In this document: piece after piece, positions 50,186-60,271 of the stretch
How the letters are laid out: each line of letters opens with the position of its first letter
Numbering within the stretch: position 1 is the first letter of the stretch
From: Actinomycetes bacterium
Lineage (GTDB): Bacteria; Actinomycetota; Thermoleophilia; Gaiellales; Gaiellaceae
Assembly (NCBI GenBank): GCA_025358355.1
Contig: JANYJX010000095.1
Location: 1-64,000 of the forward strand
Length of the DNA: 64,000 bases
Reading direction: 5' to 3'
Made by a program: the position numbers and the translations under genes
The notes under the pieces: model-generated
Databases searched by the model: none
What the model saw: the letters and a program-made list of their open reading frames with translations, nothing else
Told to the model about the DNA's origin: nothing

Positions 50186-52750
50186 TTACGCGGCGTCTGC
50201 TGCGGGCGTACTGGTCTCGACTGGCGGCTCGGCGGGAGCCGGCGTCTCGGCGCCAGAGGCCACGGAGCCGTTCGCGTTCTCGGGCGCTGGCCCGCGACGC
50301 CGTTTGCGCCGCCGACGCGACTTCCGAGCGGGAGCCTTCGGCGCCGGCAAGTTCTCGGCGAGCGCATGCGCGACGTCCGTGATCACGCCGATCTCCTCGC
50401 GGGCCGCGTCGAGCAGCCCGTTCCCGCGTGGCGTGTAGCCCTCGGCGGATGCGAGTAGCGCCGCGCCGCCCTGGATCGGCAGAGCCTTCGCGACCTTCAC
50501 GAGCTGCGCGAGATTCTCCTCGTGCCGGTGTCCGCGAGAGTTCGCCGCGGCGCCAAGGAGACGTTTCGCTTCCGGGAACTCTTGGCTTGCCTTCCGATCC
50601 TGAATCTTGCGCGTCGCACGCGCGAGCTTCCAGGTCCAGCGACCCAGGATCTGATCCGGCGCGGTGGCCTTCCCCTCCCCGATCGCCCGCAGCAGCGTGC
50701 GGACACCCGCCGAGCGATCCTTCTCCCACGGCGGCGCCTGCGTCACGAGCGTCACGAGATCGTCGAAGTCGGCGCGCTCCACCGGCGTCGCGACGCGGTC
50801 AGCGAGCGCCGTCAGGCGCAGCCGACGGTTCGGGTTCTCGGCGGCGCAGACCGAGAGGAACGCGTCGAGCGCGCCCTTGCGCGCGCGACCCTCGGCGAAC
50901 GTGAGCGCGAACTCCGCGCGCTGATCGAAGCGAATGTTGCGGCCGGCGATCGTCGCCCAGAAGCGCTGCTCGTCGTCGTCGAGGTACTTCGGGTCGACCC
51001 GCGTCCACTCGCGCTGGATCACCATCAGCCGGCGCGCCACGTCAGGCGTGACCGGAACGAGCCATGGCAACGGCGACAGATTGCGGCGGGCGCGACGTTG
51101 TTGCCGCCGGCGCGGTGCGGGTGTGACGCGCGCGCCTTCGCGGTAGAAGTCGGCGCCGAGCAGTGAGTGCAATGAGACGACGCGGTCGTTGTGCGTCGCC
51201 GACTTCGGCGTGAAGTCGACGACGATGCCGGCTTCCTTGCGCGGATGCATCCGCATGATGCGGCCGATTCGCTGCTGGTACACGCGGCGCGAGGCCGTCG
51301 GCGCGAGGTGGAAGCACACGGTGGCGCGCGGCGAGTTCCAGCCTTCGGCGAGCAGCTGCGCGTTGATCAGGACGTTGATCTCGCCTCGCTCATAGGCAGC
51401 GAGGGTCTCGGCGAGCTTCACTGGAGGTGTGCGGCCCGAGACGGCTTCGGCTTTGAGGCCAGCGGCACGAAACTCCTGTGCGAGGTTGTACGCGTGGTCG
51501 ACGCCGGCAGCGTAGACGATGCCCGGGGTCGAGCCGAAGCGTTCGCGATACAGGCTGGCTGCGGCTTGGTTCAGGGCCTGATGATCGAGGGCGGCGGCAA
51601 GAGCGCGCTCCTCGAAGTCCCCGCCGACGATCGGCACGGCGTTGATCGCGGCGGCCGGGGGAACGCGGAGACAACGCAGCGGTGCGATCAGCCCGCGTCG
51701 CGCGGCGTCGGCAAGCGGCAGGTCGTCGACTGAGGCGGGGAAGACATCGGAGACCTGTTTCGCGATCAGGTTCTCGGTCGCCGTCATGCCGATGTAGATC
51801 GGCTCCGGCAGGCTGCGGATCGCGGCGCTCGTCTTCTCGCCAAGGGCGGTGTGCGCCTCGTCGCAAATCACGAGCTGGTACGCCGTGCGGCTGATCGACC
51901 CGGCGTGGCGCGCGAACCATGCGTAGGTCTGGATCGTGATCGGGTCGTCCCGCAGCGGCTCGAGGCCGGTCTCGATCGCGGGCGTGAACCGATCGGCGTA
52001 GCCCTCGGTCGTCAGGTCGCTGGTGAACTGCGAGACCAGCAGCCGGCGATGGGTGAGAATCAGGATTCCCAGGTGGCGAGCCGATTCGACGAAGCCCGCC
52101 GCGGCGATCGTCTTGCCGGATGCAGTCGGGTGGCGGAAGCGGTAGCGACGGCTGGCGCCGGGGTCGTCGGCCACGGGAACGACCTCGTCGACATCCTCGT
52201 CAATCAGGCCAGCGTCTTCGTCGTCGTCCTCCAGATCGGGGTTGACTTCGGCTTCGAGCTCGGCCGTCGCTGTGCCGTTCCCGTTGCCGTTCTCCTCGGC
52301 GTCGCGTTGATTTGCCGCGATCAGCTCGGTTAGCATTCCGGCAAGCGCGTCGATCTGGTGCCGGCGAAGCTCCGTGCCGGTCGCGGTGGCCGGGCTCGGC
52401 GAGGCGAGCACCCGCTCCAGCCCGAGCATCAGGCCGTAGCGCACTTTCCAGCGGGGCGACGGCGTCGTGCGCCCGGCGTCAAGCTCCGCACACGCGTCCT
52501 CGAGCGCGGCACGACGAGCTGTGCCCGTGGCGAGCGCCTCCCGCGGGTCCTCGCCGGGGTGCAGGAACGGCTCGCCGTACCAGGCTTGTGCTCGGAGCGC
52601 CAGAGCCTCGAGGCTCTCGGTCGACTCCGACGGTGTTGTCGGGTGAAGTGTCGCTTCGTGCATGAGCGCAGCACACACAGGTGCTGCTACTGAAGGGATC
52701 TCGCGCGCCCGTACATGCTTCAACGGTTTGAGCGTCGCTACTCGGAGCAT
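50186..52750 (-). CDS. SF2 DEAH-type helicase with acidic insert and basic tail (start may be 52663)
   Basis: HPTASGKTIAAAG Walker A, ICDEAHTALG, QQRIGRIMRMHPRKEAGIVVDF; acidic LEDDDEDAGLIDEDVDE insert; KSRRRRKRRRG tail. Confidence 0.9.
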   Translation of the reverse strand: MLRVATLKPLKHVRAREIPSVAAPVCAALMHEATLHPTTPSESTESLEALALRAQAWYGEPFLHPGEDPREALATGTARRAALEDACAELDAGRTTPSPRWKVRYGLMLGLERVLASPSPATATGTELRRHQIDALAGMLTELIAANQRDAEENGNGNGTATAELEAEVNPDLEDDDEDAGLIDEDVDEVVPVADDPGASRRYRFRHPTASGKTIAAAGFVESARHLGILILTHRRLLVSQFTSDLTTEGYADRFTPAIETGLEPLRDDPITIQTYAWFARHAGSISRTAYQLVICDEAHTALGEKTSAAIRSLPEPIYIGMTATENLIAKQVSDVFPASVDDLPLADAARRGLIAPLRCLRVPPAAAINAVPIVGGDFEERALAAALDHQALNQAAASLYRERFGSTPGIVYAAGVDHAYNLAQEFRAAGLKAEAVSGRTPPVKLAETLAAYERGEINVLINAQLLAEGWNSPRATVCFHLAPTASRRVYQQRIGRIMRMHPRKEAGIVVDFTPKSATHNDRVVSLHSLLGADFYREGARVTPAPRRRQQRRARRNLSPLPWLVPVTPDVARRLMVIQREWTRVDPKYLDDDEQRFWATIAGRNIRFDQRAEFALTFAEGRARKGALDAFLSVCAAENPNRRLRLTALADRVATPVERADFDDLVTLVTQAPPWEKDRSAGVRTLLRAIGEGKATAPDQILGRWTWKLARATRKIQDRKASQEFPEAKRLLGAAANSRGHRHEENLAQLVKVAKALPIQGGAALLASAEGYTPRGNGLLDAAREEIGVITDVAHALAENLPAPKAPARKSRRRRKRRRGPAPENANGSVASGAETPAPAEPPVETSTPAADAA

Positions 52751-52777
52751 ACCCGACGAGGTCGGATGCTGGCTAGG

Positions 52778-54781
52778 TCAGCTCATTCCTGCACGGATTT
52801 CGGCGAGCGGGCCGCCGGCAACACGTTGCGAAACGCCGGTCTGGTCGAGATGCTTCGTGAGGCCGCCGAGGAAGAACGGGAAGCCGGCGCCAAGGATCAG
52901 GCACGCGTCGACAGCGGCGGCGGACTCGACGACGCCTTCCTCGAGCAGGCGGCGGATTTCGTCGGCGAGAGCTTCGAGCACCGCGATCGTGAGCTGCTCG
53001 ACCGGCTGCGGTGCGTGCTCCAGCACGACGATGTCGGTGTCACCGGCCGCCAGGCTCGCGAGGGTTGCCGAAAGCGGGAATCGATCCGGGAACGAGCCGT
53101 GCAGCGTCTCGAGGACGTGATTTGCGACGCGCGGCCCGACCATGCCGAGCAGAACAGACGGCGCCATCGGCAGCCCGAGCCGGAGTACGGCTTGGTCGGT
53201 CTCCTCGATCGTATTGCCGTGCTCGAGCGCGTGCATCAGTACGGTTGTCATGCGGGTGAGCACCCGGTTGACGACGAATGCGGGCGCGTCGCGGACGAGG
53301 ACGCCGCGCTTTTTGAGGTTGCCCGTGACGGCCCAGGCGGTGGCGAGCGTCGCGTCGTCGGTGTGCGCGGTGCGGACGAGCTCGACGAGTGGCAGTAATG
53401 CGACTGGGTTGAAGAAGTGCATCCCGGCGACGCGTTCCGGATGTGCAAGCTCCGCGCCCATCTCGGTGATCGACAGCGACGAGGTGTTCGTCGCCAGCAT
53501 GCACTCGGGGCCGACGACGGCTTCCAGTGCGGCGAACACCTCGCGCTTCAGCGCCGGTTCCTCGAAGACGGCTTCGAGCACGAGGTCGCAGCCGTTGAAC
53601 ACGTCGTACGAGGTGCCGCCGGAGACGAGCGACGTGAGGAAGCGAGCCTTCGACTCGGCCAGCCGACCCTTCGCGACCATGCTCTCGAGCTCGCCGTGGA
53701 TCCAGCCGATCGCGTCGTCGACCTGCTCCTGCGTGAGGTCGCGCAGCACGAGCGGCACTTCGAGGCGGTGCAGGAAGAGCAGCGCGAGTTGTCGCGCCAT
53801 CAGCCCGGCGCCGACGATACCGACCTTCGTGACGCGCCTCGGTTCGGCGTCGATCGTGGCGGCCGCACGCTTCGCGCGGCGCTCGACGACGTCGAATGCG
53901 TAGATCGAGGCCTGCGCCTGCGGCCCGGGGAGCAGGTCGGCGAGCGCATCCTCCTCGGCTTGGTAGCCCTCCTCGATCGTCCAGGTAGCGGCGCCCTCGA
54001 TCAGGTCGAGCGCGCGGTATGGGGCGGGGGCGGCACCGTGAACTTGGTCGTCGACCTGGAAGCGCGCGCGCCGGCAGATCTCGGCGGCATCCGAAAGATC
54101 GGTGGTCAGAGCGGGCTTCGGCGCCTGCTCCTCGATCCGCGCCAGGAGGAACGCGAGCGACTCGTCGACGAACTCGACGGGCTCGAACAGCGCGTCAGCG
54201 AGTCCCAGCTCGAACGCCTTCGGCCCGGTCAGCGTCCGGTTCTGCCGCAGCGGATTCGACACGATCAGCTCGACCGCGCGCTTCGCTCCGATCAGGCGGG
54301 GAACGAGTTGCGTGCCGCCCCAGCCGGGAATGATCCCGAGCGAGACTTCGGGCAACGCGATGTGACGTACGGCCGACGAGATAGTTCGGAAATCACAGTG
54401 CAGTGCGATCTCGACACCCCCGCCGAGCGCTGCGCCGTTGATTGCCGCAAGCGTCGGGAACGGGAGCGAGCGCAGCGCGCCGAACAGCTCGTGGCCTGCG
54501 CGCCCCGCTTCGCGTGCCCGGTCGGCGGTCATGCCGGGGAACTCGTCGATGTCGGCGCCGGCCGCGAAGACGAGCGGCTTACCGGTGAGCAAGAGGCCGC
54601 TCCAGTCGCGTGCTTCGAGCTCGCTGAGAACGGTGCGGAGCGATTCGAGCGCCTCGCGGCCGAAGGTGTTTGGCTTCCGCCAGTCGGCGCCGTTGTCGAT
54701 CGTGACGAGCGCGATCTGTCCGGCGCGCGTTGTTAGCTGCCGGAGCTTGAACTGCGTCACGGGCTTGCCGCTATCTGCCAA
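52778..54781 (-). CDS. Enoyl-CoA hydratase/3-hydroxyacyl-CoA dehydrogenase
   Basis: GADIDEFPGM, AAINGAALGGGVEIALHCDFR, VGIVGAGLMARQLA, GMHFFNPVALLPLVELV. Confidence 0.94.
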   Translation of the reverse strand: MADSGKPVTQFKLRQLTTRAGQIALVTIDNGADWRKPNTFGREALESLRTVLSELEARDWSGLLLTGKPLVFAAGADIDEFPGMTADRAREAGRAGHELFGALRSLPFPTLAAINGAALGGGVEIALHCDFRTISSAVRHIALPEVSLGIIPGWGGTQLVPRLIGAKRAVELIVSNPLRQNRTLTGPKAFELGLADALFEPVEFVDESLAFLLARIEEQAPKPALTTDLSDAAEICRRARFQVDDQVHGAAPAPYRALDLIEGAATWTIEEGYQAEEDALADLLPGPQAQASIYAFDVVERRAKRAAATIDAEPRRVTKVGIVGAGLMARQLALLFLHRLEVPLVLRDLTQEQVDDAIGWIHGELESMVAKGRLAESKARFLTSLVSGGTSYDVFNGCDLVLEAVFEEPALKREVFAALEAVVGPECMLATNTSSLSITEMGAELAHPERVAGMHFFNPVALLPLVELVRTAHTDDATLATAWAVTGNLKKRGVLVRDAPAFVVNRVLTRMTTVLMHALEHGNTIEETDQAVLRLGLPMAPSVLLGMVGPRVANHVLETLHGSFPDRFPLSATLASLAAGDTDIVVLEHAPQPVEQLTIAVLEALADEIRRLLEEGVVESAAAVDACLILGAGFPFFLGGLTKHLDQTGVSQRVAGGPLAEIRAGMS

Positions 54782-55961
54782 CGCAGCTCTCCCAGAGCAG
54801 TGCCGCGCCCATGCCGAAGCCGATGCACAGCGCGGTGAGGCCGAAACGAACGTCGGGCTGGCGATCGAACCCGTGTGCGAGTTGCGCCATCAGGCGCACG
54901 CCAGTCGCGGCCAGCGGGTGGCCGCATGCGATCGCTCCGCCGTACAGGTTCAGGCGCGGGTCGTCGGACGCGATGCCCATCCCGTCGCACCAGCTCAGGA
55001 CCTGCACGGCGAACGGCTCGTTCAGCTCGAAGAGGCCGATCTCGTCGAGCGTGACGCCGGTTCGCTCGAGTAGCTGCTTCGTCGCGGGGATCGGCCCGAG
55101 CCCCATCAGATGCGGCTCGACACCGGCGTACGCAAAGCCGACGAGGCGCATCTTCGGCTGGAGGCCGAGCTCGCGCGCGGTCTCCTCCGCGGCAAGGATG
55201 CAGGCGGTTGCGCCGTCGGTGAGGCCGGCGGAGTTGCCCGCGGTCACGCGGCCGCCAGCACGGAACGGCGTTCGGAGACCGGCCAGGGCTTCGAGCGTCG
55301 TCTCGGGGCGGAGGAACTCGTCGCGCGCGGCGACTGTCCAGCCGGCATCGCCGAAGACAGCCATCGGCACGACGATCCCGTCCATCTCGCCTGCGTCCCA
55401 TGCGGCCGTCGCTTTGCGCTGGCTCGCGACCGCGTATGCGTCGGCGTCCGCGCGCGTGAGCTGCGGCAGCACGTCGTGGAGGTTCTCGGCGGTCTGGCCC
55501 GTTGCGGCAGCGGTCTGGTCGATCAGCCGCTCGGCGGCGAAGCGCGGGTTGAAGTCGACCTCGGCGCCCATCGGGTGGTGGCCCATGTGCTCGACGCCAC
55601 CGGCGATCACGATGTCGGCGGCACCCATTGCGATCTCGCCCGCGCCAGTGGTGGTCGCGGTGAGCGCGCCCGCGCACATCCGGTCGAGCGCGAAGCCGGG
55701 CACCGAATGCGGCAGGCCGGCAAGCAGCGCCACATCGCGGCCGAGCGTCAGCCCCTGGTCGCCGACCTGGGCGGTGGCGGCGACGATCACATCACCGATC
55801 CTTTCCGGTGGCAGCGACGGACTCCGACGAAGCAGCTCGCGGACGAGCTTGGCCACCATGTCGTCGGCGCGGGTCTTCGCAAACAGGCCGTCCGGGGTGG
55901 CCTTGCCGAAGGCTGTTCGGACACCGTCGACGTATACGACCTCGCGCAGCTCACGTGCCAT
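54771..55961 (-). CDS. Acetyl-CoA acyltransferase (thiolase)
   Basis: DRMCAGALTA, GGVEHMGHHPMG, NLYGGAIACGHPLAATGVRLM, CIGFGMGAAL. Confidence 0.94.
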   Translation of the reverse strand: MARELREVVYVDGVRTAFGKATPDGLFAKTRADDMVAKLVRELLRRSPSLPPERIGDVIVAATAQVGDQGLTLGRDVALLAGLPHSVPGFALDRMCAGALTATTTGAGEIAMGAADIVIAGGVEHMGHHPMGAEVDFNPRFAAERLIDQTAAATGQTAENLHDVLPQLTRADADAYAVASQRKATAAWDAGEMDGIVVPMAVFGDAGWTVAARDEFLRPETTLEALAGLRTPFRAGGRVTAGNSAGLTDGATACILAAEETARELGLQPKMRLVGFAYAGVEPHLMGLGPIPATKQLLERTGVTLDEIGLFELNEPFAVQVLSWCDGMGIASDDPRLNLYGGAIACGHPLAATGVRLMAQLAHGFDRQPDVRFGLTALCIGFGMGAALLWESCVGR

Positions 55962-56016
55962 TCTCGGGAGGATAGCCGCGTTGACTGACTAGTCGATCAG
56001 CCGGGCTGAACGCCGG

Positions 56017-56841
56017 CTACTGGTCGTCGGAGGCGAGCTCGCGGGCACGGTTCATCGCTGCCTGGATCGCGTTCAGGAACGCGGCCCGCACGCCGGCGAT
56101 CTCGAGCTCGCGGATCGCCGCGATCGTCGTTCCGCCCGGTGAGGTGACCATCTCGCGCAGCTCGACCGGATGCATCTTCATGTCGCGCAGCTGCTTCGCG
56201 GTGCCGAACATCGTCTGCACGACAAGCTGCGTCGAGATCTCGCGCGAGAGCCCGAGGAGGATCCCGGCCTCGATCATCGCCTCGGACAGGAGCGCGAAAT
56301 ACGCGGGGCCTGAGCCGGAAACGGCGGTGACCGCATCCATGTAGGGCTCGGCGACGCGGACAACCGCTCCCAGGTGGAGGAGCGCTTCCTCGGCGAGCTT
56401 GAGGTGCGCCTCGCTCGCGTGCGCGCCCGCGCACAGCCCGGCGATTCCCTCGTGGACGACTGATGGCGTGTTCGGCATCGCACGGACGACGGGGATGCCG
56501 TCGGCGAGGTGGCGCTCGACCGTGGCTGTTGGGATCGCCGCTGCGATCGAAAGGACGGTCTGCTCGGGCGTGATCACGCTGCGGATTTCGGTGAGGAGCG
56601 GGACGATGTCCTGTGGCTTGACGGAGACCACGACAAGCGCGGCGCGCGTGACGGCGTCCGGGTTCGAAAGAGTGGTGCGGATGCCGTGGCGCTCGTGCAA
56701 CTCCGACAGGTGCTCGGGGCGGCGGCCGGTCGCGACAATGTCGCCGGGCGAGCGCCACTCGGAGCTGAGGAGTCCGGAGATCAGCGACTCGCCGATCTTG
56801 CCGGCGCCTAGGACGGCGATGCGTCGTTCGTCTACGGCCAT
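56017..56841 (-). CDS. proC: Pyrroline-5-carboxylate reductase
   Basis: IAVLGAGKIGESLISGLL, VRAMPNTPSVVHEG, AVSGSGPAYFALLSEAMIEAGI, VTSPGGTTIAAIREL. Confidence 0.94.
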   Translation of the reverse strand: MAVDERRIAVLGAGKIGESLISGLLSSEWRSPGDIVATGRRPEHLSELHERHGIRTTLSNPDAVTRAALVVVSVKPQDIVPLLTEIRSVITPEQTVLSIAAAIPTATVERHLADGIPVVRAMPNTPSVVHEGIAGLCAGAHASEAHLKLAEEALLHLGAVVRVAEPYMDAVTAVSGSGPAYFALLSEAMIEAGILLGLSREISTQLVVQTMFGTAKQLRDMKMHPVELREMVTSPGGTTIAAIRELEIAGVRAAFLNAIQAAMNRARELASDDQ

Positions 56842-56850
56842 GTCCGGAGT

Positions 56851-57729
56851 CTAAGCCGCGCGACGAGCGCGCAGTCGGGTGCGGCGCGCGACGTCGGCGT
56901 CGGCTCCTGGAACGAGGCCCTTCGTCCAACCGAGCAGCAGCAGTTCGCCGGCGAGGCCCTGCCATTCGGCGTACGGCTCGAGGAGCTCTGCTGTTTCGGC
57001 TGCGTCGGCGGGGCGGCCCCGCAACGCGGTGACGAGCTTGATCAGCCCAAGGTCGCCGACGAGCCCATGGTCGTAGCGGCCGAGCCCTTCGAGCGCGATC
57101 ACTCCCACCGACCACGGGCCGACTCCGCGCTCTCGGGTGAGGCGAGCGAGGATGGCGGCGGTAGGGTGGTCGTGGAGGCGTTCGAGGTCGATCGTGCTGA
57201 CGAGGCGCAGGAGCGTGGCGGCTCGGCTCGCGGCAAGGCCATTCGCGCGAAGGCCGGCGGGAGAGAGGGTTCGGAGGGCTGCTCGTCCCGCGACCTCAGT
57301 TCCGCAGGCGCGGAGGATTGCGCGCTCGACCTGGCGTGCGCGACGCGCATCGACGAGCTGGCCGCACATCGCGCGGAGCGTTGCGTGCGCAACGGTTGGG
57401 AGCCGGAGTGGGCGCCAGCCGGCGAGTGCTCGGGTGGAGCGGCCCAGGAGCGCGTCGTCTGCGAAGCGGCGGTGGAACTCGGCGGTGTCGTCGTCGAGCG
57501 CGAGCATGAACCTGGCCTTGGCGAGGTTCTCCTCGGTCGCTGCGTGGACGACGACGCGGCCGTCGGGGCGCTGCCAGGCGGCTGCCGTGGTCCCGTCCGC
57601 GAGCGGCGCCGACCAGTGGCCGGAGCGCGCCATCAGCTGGAGTCGGTACGGCCCGCGCGGCGGGATGACGGCTTCCAGCACGAGGCGCAGCCTACTTCGG
57701 CTGGTCTCGCGAATGACCCGAGCGGACAC
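56851..57729 (-). CDS. HhH-GPD DNA-3-methyladenine glycosylase (AlkA-like)
   Basis: ALRAMCGQLVDARRARQVERAILRACG, RLTRERGVGPWSVGVIALEGLGRYDHGLVGDLGLIKL. Confidence 0.85.
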   Translation of the reverse strand: MSARVIRETSRSRLRLVLEAVIPPRGPYRLQLMARSGHWSAPLADGTTAAAWQRPDGRVVVHAATEENLAKARFMLALDDDTAEFHRRFADDALLGRSTRALAGWRPLRLPTVAHATLRAMCGQLVDARRARQVERAILRACGTEVAGRAALRTLSPAGLRANGLAASRAATLLRLVSTIDLERLHDHPTAAILARLTRERGVGPWSVGVIALEGLGRYDHGLVGDLGLIKLVTALRGRPADAAETAELLEPYAEWQGLAGELLLLGWTKGLVPGADADVARRTRLRARRAA

Positions 57730-57766
57730 GTCTGGGGTCAGACCCTGGCCATGTCCCGCCGAGACA
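57712..57766. repeat. Third copy of the GGGGTCAGA-type dispersed repeat
   Basis: cccgagcggacacgtctggggtcagaccctggccatgtcccgccgagac; reverse complement shares GTGTCCGCTCGGG and CTGACCCCRGACGTG with 36104-36177. Confidence 0.65.
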
Positions 57767-57831
57767 GTTTGGCTGCGGGCTTGTTCGTCTGATTCGTAGG
57801 CATTGGCCGCCGCTCGCGCTACCGTCGCCCG

Positions 57832-58449
57832 ATGACGCTCGCCGACACCGTCTCTCTCCGGTCGCGCCAACGGAAGCTTCGCCTCTTCCTCGACGAGATG
57901 CGCCCGACCGCCGCGACGACCGTGCTCGACGTCGGCGCGGACGAGGTTGGCTTCGGCGCCGCCGGCGGCCAGGACGGCTGCACGACGCACAACTTCCTCG
58001 AAGAGCTCTACCCGTGGTCGGAGCAGATCACGGCGGTCGGGCTGCACGACGGAACCGGATTCCGAGCGCGCCACCCGCAGATCGCCTACGTCCAGAGCGA
58101 CGGCTGCGCGCTCCCGTTCCCGGATCGCGCATTCGACATCACCTTCTCGAACGCGGTGATCGAGCACGTTGGCGACCTGGATCGGCAGCGCGCATTCGTT
58201 CACGAAGCAGTGCGCGTCGCGGGTCGCGTCTTCCTGACGACGCCTAACCGCTGGTTCCCGATCGAGGTGCACACCCGCCTGCCACTCGTTCACTGGCTGC
58301 CGGAGGCAGCGGCGAATCGCGCCTACGATCTGGCGCGCAAGCCGTGGGCGAAGGAGAACCGACTACTCGGGTCGAGCCAGCTTCGGGCGCTCTTCCCGGT
58401 CCCAGTCCGCATCGTGAACCTCGGCCTGACGATCGTGGCGATCACATGA
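57832..58449 (+). CDS. SAM-dependent methyltransferase
   Basis: TVLDVGADEVGFG, CALPFPDRAFDITFSNAVIEHVGD, VFLTTPNRWFPIEVHT. Confidence 0.88.
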   Translation: MTLADTVSLRSRQRKLRLFLDEMRPTAATTVLDVGADEVGFGAAGGQDGCTTHNFLEELYPWSEQITAVGLHDGTGFRARHPQIAYVQSDGCALPFPDRAFDITFSNAVIEHVGDLDRQRAFVHEAVRVAGRVFLTTPNRWFPIEVHTRLPLVHWLPEAAANRAYDLARKPWAKENRLLGSSQLRALFPVPVRIVNLGLTIVAIT

Positions 58450-59764
58450 CCGCGCGGATTCCGCGCCTCGCGCTCGCCGTGTTCGTTGTCGGACTCGCGT
58501 TCCACAATCTCGTGCTCGCCGAGCTGTGGGACGCGGGTCTTAGAGGGCGTAGCCTCGACGTCGTCGCCGCGTGGAAGGAAGCGCTGCTGGCGCTCGCACT
58601 CGGTGCCGCCGCCTGGCGGGCGCGAAGGCTGCCGCTCGCGACGACCGCCGACCGGCTTGCGCTTCTCTACGCTGCGTTCGTCGTTGTCTACGCCGTCCTC
58701 CCGCAAGGCTGGCTCGGCGGAAACGCCACAACCAAAGGCGTCTTGTATTCGCTCCGCCACGACCTCGACCGGTGGCCGCGTACGCGCTCGGCCGGCTCGT
58801 CGTGCTCCGCGCCGGCGACAGGAAGCGCCTCGCTTGGCTCGCGGTCGCGGTCGGCGCAGCGCTATCGATCTGGGGATTGATCGATGTCTACCTCGTGCCG
58901 CTGCAGTGGTGGCGCGATTCCGGCGTTCCCGGCTGGTTCAAGGATCAGCTGTCGCTCAACTATGGCCACGGTCTGACGGGCCTGCCCGAGAACTGGGTCT
59001 ACAACACTGGAGACGAGACAAACCCGATTCGCCGGCTCGTCGCGACGTTCCTCAGCCCGCTCGCCACGGCGTACTTGCTTGTCGTGGTGCTGCTGTTCCT
59101 TGCAGCGCGGGAACGGGCCACGCGCTGGTCAAACGTTGCCGCGCTCGCCTGTTTCGCCGGGCTCCTTTGGACGCACACCCGCGCCGCAACGCTTGCCCTT
59201 GCCGGCGGGCTCGTTCTGCTCGCGGCCGCGCAGCGTCGCTGGCCGCCGCTCGGCCTCGCCGCTGTGGTCGTCGGCGTCTCGGTCGGTTTCTTCGCCGCCT
59301 ACTCGTCGATCGGCCCATCGACGAGCTACACGGCGACGGAGCTCGCCGCACTCAGGGAGAACGCGCACAAGCCGCACCCCGCTGGCGGCGACCCGTTCTC
59401 GGCTGGCGATACGTCGCTCTCGAGCCACTGGCGGAATCTCCGAGACGGGCTGCGCACCGTGATCCACCATCTGCAAGGGTTCGGGCTAGGGAACGCCGGC
59501 ACCGAGGCAAAGCGAACCCACGTTGACATCCTGGCCGGCGAGTCGACGTACACCCAGCTCGGCGTCGAGATCGGCCTCGTTGGGATGCTCGCGTTCGTCG
59601 CGTGGAGCCTGGCCGTCTTCCGCGGCTTGTGGTCGCGCTCGCCGTGGCTCTTCGCGGCGTTCGGTGCGGTCCTCGCGCTCGGGCTACAGACCGACCTCCT
59701 CGGTGTGCACTGGCTCGCGTACTGCCTGTGGGCGGCGGCCGGCGCTACCCTCCAACAGGAATGA
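58446..59764 (+). pseudogene. O-antigen ligase-like polytopic membrane protein with a frameshift near 58765-58775
   Basis: MTARIPRLALAVFVVGLAF...VLYSLRHDL in one frame continues as PVAAYALGRLVVL...AAAGATLQQE in another. Confidence 0.75.
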
Positions 59765-60243
59765 GCATCGATCCACGGGTCGACATCGGTCACACCCACT
59801 TGAAGGTCGCCGACCTCGATCGCGCCCTCGGCTTCTGGCACGACGTTCTCGGGTTCGAGGTCCAGCAACGGTACGGAGATCAGGCTGCGTTCCTCTCGGC
59901 GGGCGGCTATCACCATCACATCGCGCTTAACACCTGGGACAGCCTTGGCGGCTCACCGCCGCCGCGCGGCACGACCGGGCTGTTCCACGTCGCGATCCGC
60001 TACCCCGATCGCGCAACTCTTGCCCACGCGCTGCGCAGACTCCTTGCGGCCGGCATCGCGCTCGACGGCGCCACGGATCACGGGGTCAGTGAGGCGATCT
60101 ACCTGCGCGATCCCGACGAGAACGGCGTCGAGCTGTACCGCGATCGACCCCGCGATGAGTGGCCACGAACCGCGACAGGCGAGCTCGCGATGGTGAATGC
60201 GCCGTTCGATCTGCGCGCGTTGCTCGACGAGAATCCCGCATAG
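59761..60243 (+). CDS. Glyoxalase/VOC family protein
   Basis: IGHTHLKVADLDRALGFWHDVLGFEVQQRYGDQAAFLSAGGYHHHIALN, YLRDPDENGVELYRD. Confidence 0.9.
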   Translation: MSIDPRVDIGHTHLKVADLDRALGFWHDVLGFEVQQRYGDQAAFLSAGGYHHHIALNTWDSLGGSPPPRGTTGLFHVAIRYPDRATLAHALRRLLAAGIALDGATDHGVSEAIYLRDPDENGVELYRDRPRDEWPRTATGELAMVNAPFDLRALLDENPA

Positions 60244-60271
60244 CCGAGCGCGAGGTCCGTACCATGGAGGA

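Noticed and set aside
50186-52750. Helicase as part of a restriction or phage-defence island
   Set aside because: Adjacent genes are DipZ and beta-oxidation enzymes; no methylase, nuclease or other defence gene nearby.
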